A stretch of 64,000 nucleotides of DNA from Earliella scabrosa (lineage: Eukaryota; Basidiomycota; Agaricomycetes; Polyporales; Polyporaceae): assembly GCA_022605405.1 (NCBI GenBank), contig JABYQQ010000014.1:62001-126000 (forward strand), in the 5' to 3' direction. Below are positions 44,239-53,639 of this stretch, in pieces. Position 1 is the stretch's first letter. Each line of letters starts with the position of its first letter. Position numbers and translations under genes: made by a program. The notes under the pieces were generated by a model, which was given only the letters and a program-made list of their open reading frames with translations, did no database searches and was not told the DNA's origin.

Positions 44239-44618
44239 GGATAATCTTTTGACAGTAACTACAACACATTTGAGATCATCTTCGCCTGTAATTAACTTAG
44301 TTAATCCCGGGGTTCTATATATGGTATACAATGCCTTTGCTGATATAATCGAAAGGACAGAGGCAGAGGCTGTTAATCCAGACGATAAGGATAATCTCGA
44401 AGCTAAGGATAATCGCGCGAGAGCAAGGATTAACAAATGCGCCCGCGCCTAAAAACCAGCCAAAGCCAGAATTGAACCAACGACCTTACTGCATACAAGC
44501 GCCGAGTCAGAGTCGTCGAAGGGACTTATCCAACTGAGCCAGAAGGCGATATAAGTGCATAGGTGTAAACTCAATATACCACCTTCCGTGATTGCCCAAT
44601 TGGGAAACCCTACCAGAC
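44239..44618 (+). repeat. left inverted arm of the foldback element
   Basis: Starts GGATAATCTTTTGACAG and ends CCCTACCAGAC. It pairs with 44936..45315. Confidence 0.9.
44451..44541 (-). promoter_or_regulatory. tRNA-like Pol III internal promoter and terminator, left arm
   Basis: Mirror copy of the right-arm unit: A box 44530..44541, B box 44468..44478 and T5 at 44451..44455 on the minus strand, also directed outward, into the 3' part of K1. Confidence 0.6.
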
Positions 44619-44935
44619 CATATGACAGGTCAATCCATCTCCCCGGTACTTATGGATTGTGGACAGATAATCCGTATAGAACTCCCTGTTAGAGAATGCA
44701 ATGGCCGCTTATTAGAGCACTCGTGCAGTGAGTACTTACACGGGTAAAGCTTATCGTAAAGCTTATCCACTGTACAGCCATTTGAAGTCATGTATTGGCA
44801 ACTGGCAGCTCAGTAACCTCACAAATAGTACCAAAACCACCCTAGATATGCTGCTAGACTTGCTTTATTTGCATTGCGTACACAGGGGTGGGAGCCTCAG
44901 GTAGCATACACTTGGCAACTATCCGACTTGTCGTC

Positions 44936-45315
44936 GTCTGGTAGGGTTTCCCAATTGGGCAATCACGGAAGGTGGTATATTGAGTTTACACCTATGCACT
45001 TATATCGCCTTCTGGCTCAGTTGGATAAGTCCCTTCGACGACTCTGACTCGGCGCTTGTATGCAGTAAGGTCGTTGGTTCAATTCTGGCTTTGGCTGGTT
45101 TTTAGGCGCGGGCGCATTTGTTAATCCTTGCTCTCGCGCGATTATCCTTAGCTTCGAGATTATTCTTATCGTCTGGATTAACAGCCTCTGCCTCTGTCCT
45201 TTCGATTATATCAGCAAAGGCATTGTATACCATATATAGAACCCCGGGATTAACTAAGTTAATTACAGGCGAAGATGATCTCAAATGTGTTGTAGTTACT
45301 GTCAAAAGATTATCC
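44936..45315 (-). repeat. right inverted arm of the foldback element
   Basis: Starts GTCTGGTAGGG and ends CTGTCAAAAGATTATCC. It is the reverse complement of the left arm with one visible mismatch. Confidence 0.9.
45013..45103 (+). promoter_or_regulatory. tRNA-like Pol III internal promoter and terminator, right arm
   Basis: An A box TGGCTCAGTTGG at 45013..45024 and a B box GGTTCAATTCT at 45076..45086 (two departures from GGTTCGANTCC) are separated by 51 nt. A TTTTT run follows at 45099..45103. The flanks pair only partly as an acceptor stem, so this is more likely a tRNA-derived head than a working tRNA gene. Transcription would point outward from the element. Confidence 0.6.
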
Positions 45316-45523
45316 ACTTCAACTGAAGTCACTGGTCATCGTCATCGTCGGAGGAGTCATCGTCATCGTCGGAGGAGTCAGAGGAGGAGTCCGACGAGGA
45401 GGAATTGTCATCGTCGGAAGAGGAAGAGGAAGAGGAGGAGTCATCGTTGTCGCGTTGGTCAATGCGTACTAGCTTCCCTAGTGGAAGGTAGCCGATGTGA
45501 GCCAACGGTTGCAGCGTCTTCAT

Positions 45524-46369
45524 ATGAAAGATGACATACTCTTACGCAAGACAAGGAACACTTCCTGAGTGGGCGGTCTACTACTAGTACTAGACTGTGG
45601 TGAATGAAGGTCAATAGGATCACGTATGACCCTGGCGCGGCGTCCTGACATTGGGTTCACAGATGAGAGATTGAAGAAGTCAAACGGCAGGAGCTGCTAT
45701 GCGTGAGCTGGGTGTGTATGAAGCGTTGTGGGATGATTCGAGTTCAAAGGACATGTAAAGTAGGGGGAGGGCGACATTGAGGCTGTGGACCACCAATACC
45801 TCTCAGGAAGGCACTGGCCGCAGATTGTTCGACGTTGAGCTATACTCAGACATCATAATTGCTGTCAGGTAAATACCTGCACTGAAAGGAAGCTCAACGA
45901 CGTACGTGCCAGTGCCAGGTACCATGCCTACCTGGACGCATCCTCTACATAGGCTTGGCGCGTAGCAACTAGAACCGCGTGTGGCGTTCCCAGCGAGCTT
46001 CGAGACATTGATGAATAGCGACGTGCTGTGCTCGCAGATGCAAAGCATACCCTATATTTACGCTAACCATCCTGTCAACCTACAATGCGCACTGTCAGCG
46101 GATCTCAAAGCATCACGTAGCGTAGCGACGCACAGATATCTGACTTGGAACAACAATGAGAACCATGCGAGACGCGTCCTCAACGTAGTCTCTATCATGC
46201 CGTCTCACTCTTCGCAACGAATAAGACGCTCCAACCAGTGAGAACGAAATCATCAAATCAAATTTGGACGCGGCCCATACTACATGTCAGCTCTGCTGTC
46301 CAGTCCTTGGATTGCGTTATGGCTCCGTCCCTCCCACTGACCAACCACTTATGGTGGGCTTAGAAACCA
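45524..46369. other. conserved 5' region of K1
   Basis: A minus-strand frame at 45803..46048 (CEHSTSLFINVSKLAGN, VGMVPGTGTYVVELPFSAG) has a degenerate counterpart upstream of K2 (about 47880-48110, again VPGTGMYVVELPF) and a weaker one upstream of K3 (about 49900-50140). It may be a missing 5' exon of the K genes or a decayed separate gene. I could not splice it on. Confidence 0.4.
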
Positions 46370-47560
46370 TCATACTGTTGGAGACGGATGCTTTCCTGAC
46401 TCTCCATCAGTGAAAAACGACGTGGATAGGGAGAGGGTCTGGTGAGCATTCGCCGACCTATCGACCGCCACCTCTCTGAGTCCGGACACGACGCGATCTT
46501 CTGGCACCACGTCCATAGGAACGTCCGGCAGAGCCATCGAACCATCATGTCCCGGTTGCGGTAGTTCGATTGATGCTGGAGTCGCGAAAGGGGATGCAAG
46601 GGTGAGGGCAGAAGGTTGCACAGGTGGAGAGCCTGAGCTATCCGCGACAGGGTATCGACCTTGATACGAAGGCGGCGTAGTCAGGCGGGATGCAATGGCA
46701 CGAGCAGTGGGAGTCCCGCTGCGCCTTGTCTTGGTCCGCACCGACCAGGCTGAATATGCACTGAGTCCACCGTAGGAGATTTCCGTAAGTCGATCGCTGG
46801 TGTCTTCGGCCATCTTGGCTGTGGACAAATTAGTAGCAGTTCAGTTACGTGGTCAACTCTGTATTGTCGAATCGGACTCACCCCACGATGCTGCACGTCT
46901 ACGTCGCTTGAAATAACATAATGCACCCGCCAGGAATAGGAGTAGGAACACGACACCGAGGATGATTCCTGCGACTGTTCCAGGACCTATTGTCTGTGCT
47001 CCCGAGCCGGCAGGACCATTTGGAGCAGAATCGGACGGGATAGGCCCGGATATTGCAGCTCCGACGGTACTTCCAGCGTCATACGAGGCAGTGGGACTGA
47101 GCGCAGACTTTGAGGTGTCCGCTTGGTCAATTGCGGATCCTTGACTCGAGACCGATGAAAGTATCGGAATCTCCTTTGTTGTGGATGATACAATCGTAGT
47201 TCTGATGGTTTTGGTCGATATCGTCGGTGAGCCCATGACAGGAGGTGGAGGGTGATCAGAGGGGGGAGCAGGATTCTGTGAACCCGTCGGAGAATTTGAT
47301 ATTGAAGGTGGGGCCGGTCGGGACGAAAGGGGAGGCCCGGGGAGAGGCCACCAGCCTTGCCACTCCGGAGGAGGCCCTGTGAATGTACCTTTCGGGCACT
47401 TGGAGTCGTCACTGTGGCAGCGGAAATGCTCGCATAGGTGTTTCCCCCTTAGGAGTTTCACTACTGGATCGTCGCACGGATCGTCGCTAGAGTGAGATCG
47501 TTTCATACTAATGCGGGCGTCCACCGTGCGTTCTTCTAGTAGAGAGAGGTTTGAAACCAT
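46370..47560 (-). CDS. CxxC-ectodomain membrane protein K2
   Basis: Exon 2 (46882..47560, 5' end uncertain) and exon 3 (46370..46818) are joined in phase 1. The ectodomain has a Cys cluster (DDPCDDP, HLCEHFRCHSDDSKC), a Pro-rich stretch and a Ser/Thr stalk. The transmembrane helix GTVAGIILGVVFLLLFLAGA is followed by CYFKRRRRAASW. The tail reads RLTEISYGGLSAYSAWSVRT, TTPPSYQGRYP (a PPSY site absent from K1 and K3) and a conserved C-terminal block, LSLSTSFFTDGESGKHPSP. ATG 47560 opens the frame, but no signal peptide is seen, so an upstream exon is likely (compare the conserved segment at 47.9-48.1 kb). Confidence 0.65.
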
Positions 47561-48423
47561 CTCAACCGAAGCACAACTTCATATTTGAAACGGATAGCTC
47601 ACCAAGGGAAGAAGGCGGTGCTTGCTACCGTCCGACTTAGATGGCACACGCGGTATATTGTCCTGGGTAGCAGTGCACGTAAGCCAAGAGTCGCCACGAG
47701 GACCACCTATATACTCACAGTCGTCGGACGGGTAAATTATCAAGGAGGCAGAGTCCTGCGCGTGTGGGAGTCAAACGAGACACAATCCCCCCAAGACGCT
47801 ATGTAAGTATGGAACAAGACGACATCGAGGCTGTGAACCGCCAACATCTTCTCTAGCAAGAACTCAGCGCAGCAGATTGGCCGGTGTTGAGGCATCATCA
47901 TCTCCGCCTCCAATCTGCTGCCAGCGCAATGCCCAATTGGAACGGAAGCTCAACGACGTACATTCCAGTGCCAGGTACCATGCCTACCTCGACGCATGCC
48001 TGGGATTAAATCCTAGCAACTTGGATGACGCGACTCGGCGTTCCCAGCGAGCATTCATGAACAGCAACGTGCTACGCTCGCAGATGCGAAGCAGGCCTGT
48101 AGTTTGATCATGTCGACCAACAGTGCATACTGTCAGCGGATCTCAAAGCATCAAGCTGCATAGCGACGCACAGATATCGCGCGCCCTCTGGTAACACGCG
48201 AATGACATGGGACGCGTCCCTCAAAGTAGTCTCCTGCTTGCGGCCCGAGGGGCCTCGTCGGCTTTCAACCTCTTTGGGACGCTCCAGCATGTCTCAACGG
48301 GATGCACGACTAACAAGCGCGCCATGAAATTCGGACGAAGCCCATACATGCCAGTTCTGTTGTCCGGTCCTCGGATTGCGTTATGGCTCCGTCCCTCCCC
48401 TTGAGCAACAGGCTCATGTGCCG
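47561..48423. other. conserved but degenerate 5' region of K2
   Basis: About 47.82-48.24 kb aligns with 45.78-46.22 kb, upstream of K1. Identical runs include AAGCTCAACGACGTAC, CAGTGCCAGGTACCATGCC and GCGTTCCCAGCGAGC. Stops interrupt the corresponding frame here. Confidence 0.5.
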
Positions 48424-49710
48424 TCATGCGGTGGGAGACGATTGCTTTCCCGACTGTCCGTCAGAGAACAGCGATGTAGACAGGGATAGCGCTTTCCCAG
48501 GACTGACCGACCGGTCAACGACCACGCCTCCCGACAGGACACCGTCATCCAACGCCACATCCATTGGGACGTCGGGTCGCGCTCCACCTCCATGTCCTTG
48601 GGGTCGAGCAATGCTTGCCGAGTCGGTGAATGGTGATGCCAGCATGAGGGGAGAGGGGGACCCTGGCGGAGAGCCCTGTCGATACGGAGTAGTGTTGCGG
48701 GAGTACGCCACTGGCAGCGGCGAGAGGCTAGATACTACGCTGGCAGCGCGAGGTGTCACGCTGCGCGTCGTGTAACCTCCCGAACGCACGGACCAGGATG
48801 AGCATTCGCCGTACGATATCTCAGTATATTGATCCTCTGGCAGCATCGCTTGAGACAAGACCAAGACGTCAGTCAAAAGATCTCGATATGTCAAGGTTCC
48901 CGGCACGTACCCCATGCCACCCTCCGCTTTGATCGTCGCCTCCACCATAACGCTGCCCCTACGAGGAGCAGGAAGCCAATTATAGACGTGACGACAGCTG
49001 CAGCAATCAGAGCGACGGGCGATGTGCGCGACGTATGAGAAGCTGGTGACGATTCACTCGGTCTGGTGAGGACGGAGGTGGTCCGTGTGAAGGCGTTCGA
49101 GCTGTCGAGGAGGGTACTGATCGCGCCGTTCGAGCTGACAGGGTTGACTATAGGCACAGAAGATGTGCTCATGCCTACAGCCGTGCTCATGCCTGCAGCC
49201 GTTGAGGGTGTAGCAGCGTTTGATGGCACGTAACCTGGAGGATTGGAAGTATGAGGGATAGCGATACTTGGAGGATGAGGTGGACCACCGCCCCCCCTCG
49301 GAGTCGCCGTTTCCGAGCCGCTGCTGGGATACGACGACGATGACGCTGAAATTATAACTGTGGGCGTTGTCGTGATGGAACGATCCGTAGGAGAGGGGTG
49401 GGAGTGGGAAGGGGAAGCATGCGTCGACAGAGGATTTCCCCCGCCTGGTCTTGGGTGGTGGTGTTCAAAGGGACCTATGTTGGATAACATAGACAATACT
49501 GTCGCACAGCTGGGTGGGGGACCACATTCTGGGCAGAACTTATCCCACGCAATATCGACCAGCTTAAGCTTGGTACACCATGTGATAGCCTTTTCTTGCC
49601 AGTCATTCGATGAGCGGCGGTCTGTACATGGTGTTAATCGCTTCAAACTGTCATGAACATATGTACCACTTACTGTAGACGAGAGGCCTGGCAGACTGTA
49701 CAGGGAACAT
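48424..49710 (-). CDS. CxxC-ectodomain membrane protein K3
   Basis: Three exons (49674..49710, 48911..49621, 48424..48848; phase-1 introns) encode 390 aa. MFPVQSARPLVY joins NRRSSNDWQEKAITWCTKL, then FCPECGPPPSC, the same C-x2-C spacing as K1 and BB. A His/Pro-rich and Ser/Thr stalk precedes the transmembrane helix (VALIAAAVVTSIIGFLLLVG) and WWRRRSKRR. The tail has QYTEISYGECSSWSVRSGG and VVVDRSVSPGKALSLSTSLF, closely matching K1. The same frame is open upstream of ATG 49710 (FWMSIFLRPDSS), so a longer N-terminus is possible. No PPxY is seen. Confidence 0.65.
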
Positions 49711-50799
49711 AGTCGCCCTCTCCGTGTATTTCTGTTCATGTTGAGTTGTGTTTTTGAGAGCTAGGGTAGACGAATCGGGTCGCAGAAAGATCGACATCCA
49801 GAAGATAAAACGAGCGGAGTAGTGGTCAGTGAATCCGGAGGGCGTGGAGAAAGGGCGAGCAGCACGAGACTGAAGACCCCACGATGAGCTCTGAAAGGCA
49901 CGTAAGTACACAGCGAGGCGACATCGAGGCTGTTCGCAACCAACACCTCCCAGGCCGAAGCTCGCAGCAGATTGGCCTGTGTCCAATGGTGGTGCTCATC
50001 ATCATTCAACCTGCCTTCACACTCCTGCCAGCGTCACCTGGAAGATCAACCACAACCCACGGCAGTGCAAGACAACGCCGGTACCGGTACCCATGTCCAC
50101 CTCGAGCGCCCGCTCAACATAGACATCCATCCCGTCCCCAGCAACTCGAACCGCCGCCGGACGACCCGTTCGCAGCAAATCGCGTGCGGGAACGCACTCA
50201 CCACGGAGCACGGGTGCGCAGGCGTTCAGAGAAAATACCGTCACAGCGCCCCGAGGGCAACCACCTCGACGACGGCCTGATAAATCCTGATGAAGGTGGG
50301 TTCCGGAAGCTCGCAGCTGGCGCGCGAAGCACGGACGGAATTGGAAGCGCAGCGTCCGAGCTACGACTGCCGGGAAGCTGATAGCACCTCGCCGCTGACA
50401 GATGGCGGATGGCGGATGGTGGATGGCGGGGACGGTGCGGTCGAAGGGAAGTGAGCCTGGGCCAGGATAGAGTGGAGACAAACGCTGATTGTCGGAGGCA
50501 CCGCCGCCGCTCGGCGCGAGTCGCGAAGGCGCCGCATGTGCAGCCCCGCATGTGGTTTGTAGGTTGGATAACCGAGAACGTACAGGCGCGCCGCGCGTGA
50601 CGGTGGGCACTGGGAGACGGGGAAGCAGTGGTGGACCGTGTACAGCGGCGCTGTCGCAGTCGCAGCCGCAGCCGCAATGGCGCGCGCGCGACCGACCTGT
50701 CAGAATCCGATAGATCATACGCGACGCAAGAGAGGTAGATAGTAGGTACAGCACCGCCGCGGATCGACTTGCTTGCGCGCAAGCAAGAAAACGACAAAC
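49711..50799. other. region upstream of K3; no gene supported
   Basis: About 49.89-50.15 kb contains a weak third copy of the segment upstream of K1 and K2 (CGAGGCTGT, MGTGTG-like coding). Long GC-rich frames at 50.0-50.8 kb (minus) have no recognisable features. Confidence 0.4.
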
Positions 50800-53064
50800 C
50801 TAACTCGGTCGTTTGAACCGGTCAAGCGCGGACGGTTTGTGCGGCTCTTCCGCGCCGCTCGCGATAGCCCTCGCCTTGCGCCGCTCCTCCCTCTCCTTCT
50901 CCAGCTTCGCACGGACGGCGACCTGTGAGGGACGGATGTATCAGTCAGAAGTCTCGGAGTCAGCTGTCACGCCTCGAGCGACGAGCGATGGGAGATTGGG
51001 AATGAATATACGCACCGCACGAGGATCAATGACGTTCTTGCGCTGCTTGCGGAGGTACCTAGACTCCCAAAATTGTGAGTTCGGCCCACCCAACAGCCAA
51101 CGCGCGACAAGCGACAAGCGACAACGACGCACCTCTTCAAGCTCTTGTTCTTCCCCCGCATCTTCTTCTTCTCCTTCTCCGCCTTCGTCAGCCGCCTCTT
51201 CCCCTCAGCCCCACCCCCCTCCCCCTCCCCATCTCCATCCGCATCGTCCCCGTCCCCATCCCCCTCCTCCGTCTCGTCCGCCTTCCCACTTACCCGCAAC
51301 CGCTCATGCCTCGGCAACCGCGCATACGGAATCTCATGCACGCCCTCCACCGCAGTCGCCAGCTTCGGCGGCGGCGCAAGCGACCCCACAAAGTCCGGAT
51401 CCAGCGCGATCGCGTCCGGCTGAATCTTATCCAGCAACCTCTTGACCTCTCTTTCCCTCCTCGCGCGCTTGTTCTCGAAGGGATCGGCCTCGGAGCTGTC
51501 GAAGTTGGGCTCGCCCGCGCCGGGGACGAGGATGCCCGACACGCCTGCGGCGTGCCCGATGGTGAGGATGTCTTGGAAGGGGCAGAAGCGGAGGGAGGTC
51601 AGGGGACGGTGCGGGACGGGGTGGGTGAGATATAAGGGTGGGGGGACGACTGCGGCGAAGGGTGTCTGAATGGCGGGTTTCGTGTATACCTGTATCCGAG
51701 ATTCGGATGTGAGCATCATACATGTATGCATACAGGCATGGATTGAATAAGATTGGGGCACGTACGTTCACGCTTCCGCCGGTAGCGACGCCCAGAGCAC
51801 CCTTCTGACTCCAGTCGAGAACCGCACCTCCCCCGCGTGCGGTCCACGTCCGCACCGCGCCCTTCCAATTTCGACAGTCCCACACCTTGACCATCCCGTC
51901 CTGCCCCGCCGTCGCCATGTACCGTCCGCCCGAGCTCGGGTCGACGGAGACGCTGGCTACGGGACCAAGGTGGGCGAGGAGCCGGACGGCAGGGTGGGGG
52001 AGGTTCGGCGTCCAGAGCGTGACGGTGCCGTTCTGGTGCCCGAGGTGGATGACGGCGTTGTGTGGGTTCTGGCACATCGTGTGGCATGCCCCGAGCTTCG
52101 TTCGGTGTTCGACCACGAGCTTGCCCGTGGACGTGTCTTGGTACTTCAGATACCCTGCGTTACCCTGCGCACCGACATGAGGGACATCGTATAGGCGTGT
52201 AAATAGACAAGCGTACCACGCTGACGAGGAGCCAATGGTAGGGCAAGAACTCCAAGCGCGTCGGCTCGATGTGCGACTTGAGCTTGTGAAGCTCGACGCC
52301 GTCCCGGTCGTAGATGAACACATACTTGTTCTGCGCGACGGCAAAGTGAGAGTGGTCCTGCAGGAACCTAGGTCGTGGGTCACGGAATATCCCCGGAGCA
52401 CGGCCCAAGTACGACTCACGTTATGTCCCGGCACGTCTCCCGCAGCTGTAGCTCGGTATGGAGCGTCCCCGCTTGCCAGTCGAAGGTCGCGACATGGCCC
52501 TTCTTCCCGACAACAGCGAGATGCCTACAAACGTGGTGAGATGAGAAATGGCCCCAGGCCCCACGCAGCCGAGACCGAGACGCACCTCCCGTTGCGCGTG
52601 TACCGCGTCCGGTACGGCCCCCCATCCAACTTCCACTCCTGCCGTCCCTGCGCGGCCTGCTGCCCCGCAGCCCCAGCAATCTCATCCTGCCCGACCCTCC
52701 ACGTCTTCTCCAGCTCGCCCTCGACCTCCATCAGCCCCGCATCCTCTGTGAGCAGCAGCTCCGCGTCCTTCGCGAGCTGCCTCGCGCGCGCATTTTGTGT
52801 GGACTGGCGCGTCAGCTGCGTGCGCAGCTTCTTGTTGTGTATGTGTCCGTATTGCTTCACGCCTTCGGGCGGGGGCGATGAGGGCCGCAGGGAGCGCGGG
52901 AGAGTGGTGTGCTGCGAGACGGAGGAGGCGGTTGGGTCGTCGGTCGGCGCAGATTTTGTGGGTTTCTTCGAGGGTCCCCGTTTGGGGCGTGAGTCGTGTC
53001 GTTCGGTCTTGCGTTTCTTCGTGACCGGCCTGATGGCGTCCGCTTTTGCTATCAGCGCGTCCAT
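50800..53064 (-). CDS. UTP7: U3 snoRNA-associated protein UTP7 (WDR46/BING4)
   Basis: Seven exons (52586..53064, 52420..52524, 52217..52367, 51766..52164, 51133..51689, 51016..51058, 50800..50922) encode 618 aa, near the family's size. A basic N-terminus (VTKKRKTERHDSRPKRG) is followed by a WD40 propeller: HLAVVGKKGHVATFDWQAG, FAVAQNKYVFIYDRDGVELH, MCQNPHNAVIHLGHQNGTVT, GGRYMATAGQDGMVKVWDC. The diagnostic C-terminal BING4 domain starts at about residue 379: HPVPHRPLTSLRFCPFQD, GILVPGAGEPNFDSSEADPF and RREREVKRLLDKIQPD. An acidic run and basic tail close the protein. UTP7 is a component of the nucleolar SSU processome for 18S rRNA maturation. This is the most securely identified gene in the window and marks the edge of the accessory array. 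Confidence 0.93.
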
Positions 53065-53639
53065 GGCACCAACGACCGAGTAAAGAAAGATGAAGTGGGA
53101 AGCGGAGCTCGCAGGACGGCGGAGGAGAGTGACCTACAAATTTGCGGAGACGCCGGAAACTTGCCACGAGCGCTCTAGCAGATGCACCGCGACGCGCGAT
53201 CGAATCTCTCCCTCGCCATTGTATCTGGCTCTCTCAAGTTGAACTGCCAACAACTCCGAGCGAGCAAATGCAGCATCAGTAATTGGCAATGACCGCACAT
53301 GAAAACACTCAAGTAGTTTCACAGATGGTAAGGCTAGAACGAGCGAGCTCGCAGATTCACCCAGAGGTTGAGTCGGGACGCGACCGCACGCCCACACCCG
53401 CGTACAAGCAAGTGCAACAGGGGCCACGAAAGGCATCCCATTGCCAATAACGATACACGTACGTACGCGCGCACATACATGCGAGTACAACACAAAGAGA
53501 AGAGAAGGGCTGCACAGTACTACTGAGTGTAACAACTTCCGACCGCACAGGCTCGTACAAAGCCGATTCGGGTCGTCTCCTTATAATTACTTAATACTTT
53601 CTTCTTCCCCCTCACCCCGGCTCCCGTCCTCACTACTCA
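53065..53639. other. intergenic; no gene recognised
   Basis: Lies upstream of UTP7 and downstream of the next membrane-protein gene. No supported feature. Confidence 0.4.

Larger units (their letters stand above)
44219..45334. mobile_element. foldback element with long inverted arms and Pol III boxes
   Basis: Two arms, 44239..44618 and 44936..45315 (380 bp each), are exact reverse complements except for one base that I can see (GATAAGGATAATC versus GATAAGAATAATC). A 317-bp spacer separates them. Outside the arms, TTCAGTTGA and CAGT recur on both sides in inverted order. The proposed ends leave GTCATC on both flanks (44213..44218 and 45335..45340) as a 6-bp target duplication; because the target is a GTCATC-rich repeat, the exact ends are uncertain by a few bases. 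No transposase ORF is present. Each arm encodes the same inward-reading frame of about 70 codons ending ARARINKCARA. It is non-autonomous, MITE-like or foldback-like, and young. Confidence 0.8.
43154..45523 (-). pseudogene. CxxC-ectodomain membrane protein K1, interrupted by a foldback element
   Basis: Exon 3 (43154..43539) and exon 2 (3' end 43597) are joined by a phase-1 intron. Exon 2 encodes an N-terminal stretch from about 45523 (MKTLQPLAHIGYLPLGK) and an acidic Asp/Ser run that is cut at 45335. It resumes at 44212 with more acidic residues, KGNNNAGAG, the motif CQQC..C, a Pro/Ser stalk and the transmembrane helix (GVIASIVLSIIIGLLLLTGG) with WWRRRVR. The tail has QLSEISYGDYSWWSVRTGG and VVVGRSVSPEKAL, both shared with K2 and K3. 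Removing 44213..45334 leaves one continuous frame in the correct phase, so the ancestral exon was open. As it stands a TGA at the element edge stops the protein. The 5' end may lie further upstream. Confidence 0.75.

Noticed and set aside
44147..44452. 101-codon plus-strand ORF as a transposase or membrane protein
   Set aside because: It is a chimera of antisense K1 sequence and the arm of the foldback element, and the arm part is repeated in the other arm. No transposase motif.
45001..45103. A functional tRNA gene in each arm of the foldback element
   Set aside because: A and B boxes and a T-run are present, but the acceptor stem pairs only at about three positions and no clean anticodon arm could be drawn. 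Reported as a tRNA-like Pol III promoter instead.
50017..50754. 245-codon minus ORF upstream of K3 as a gene
   Set aside because: Low-information Arg/Ser/Ala sequence. Only its last part resembles the segment upstream of K1 and K2, so it is treated as flank.
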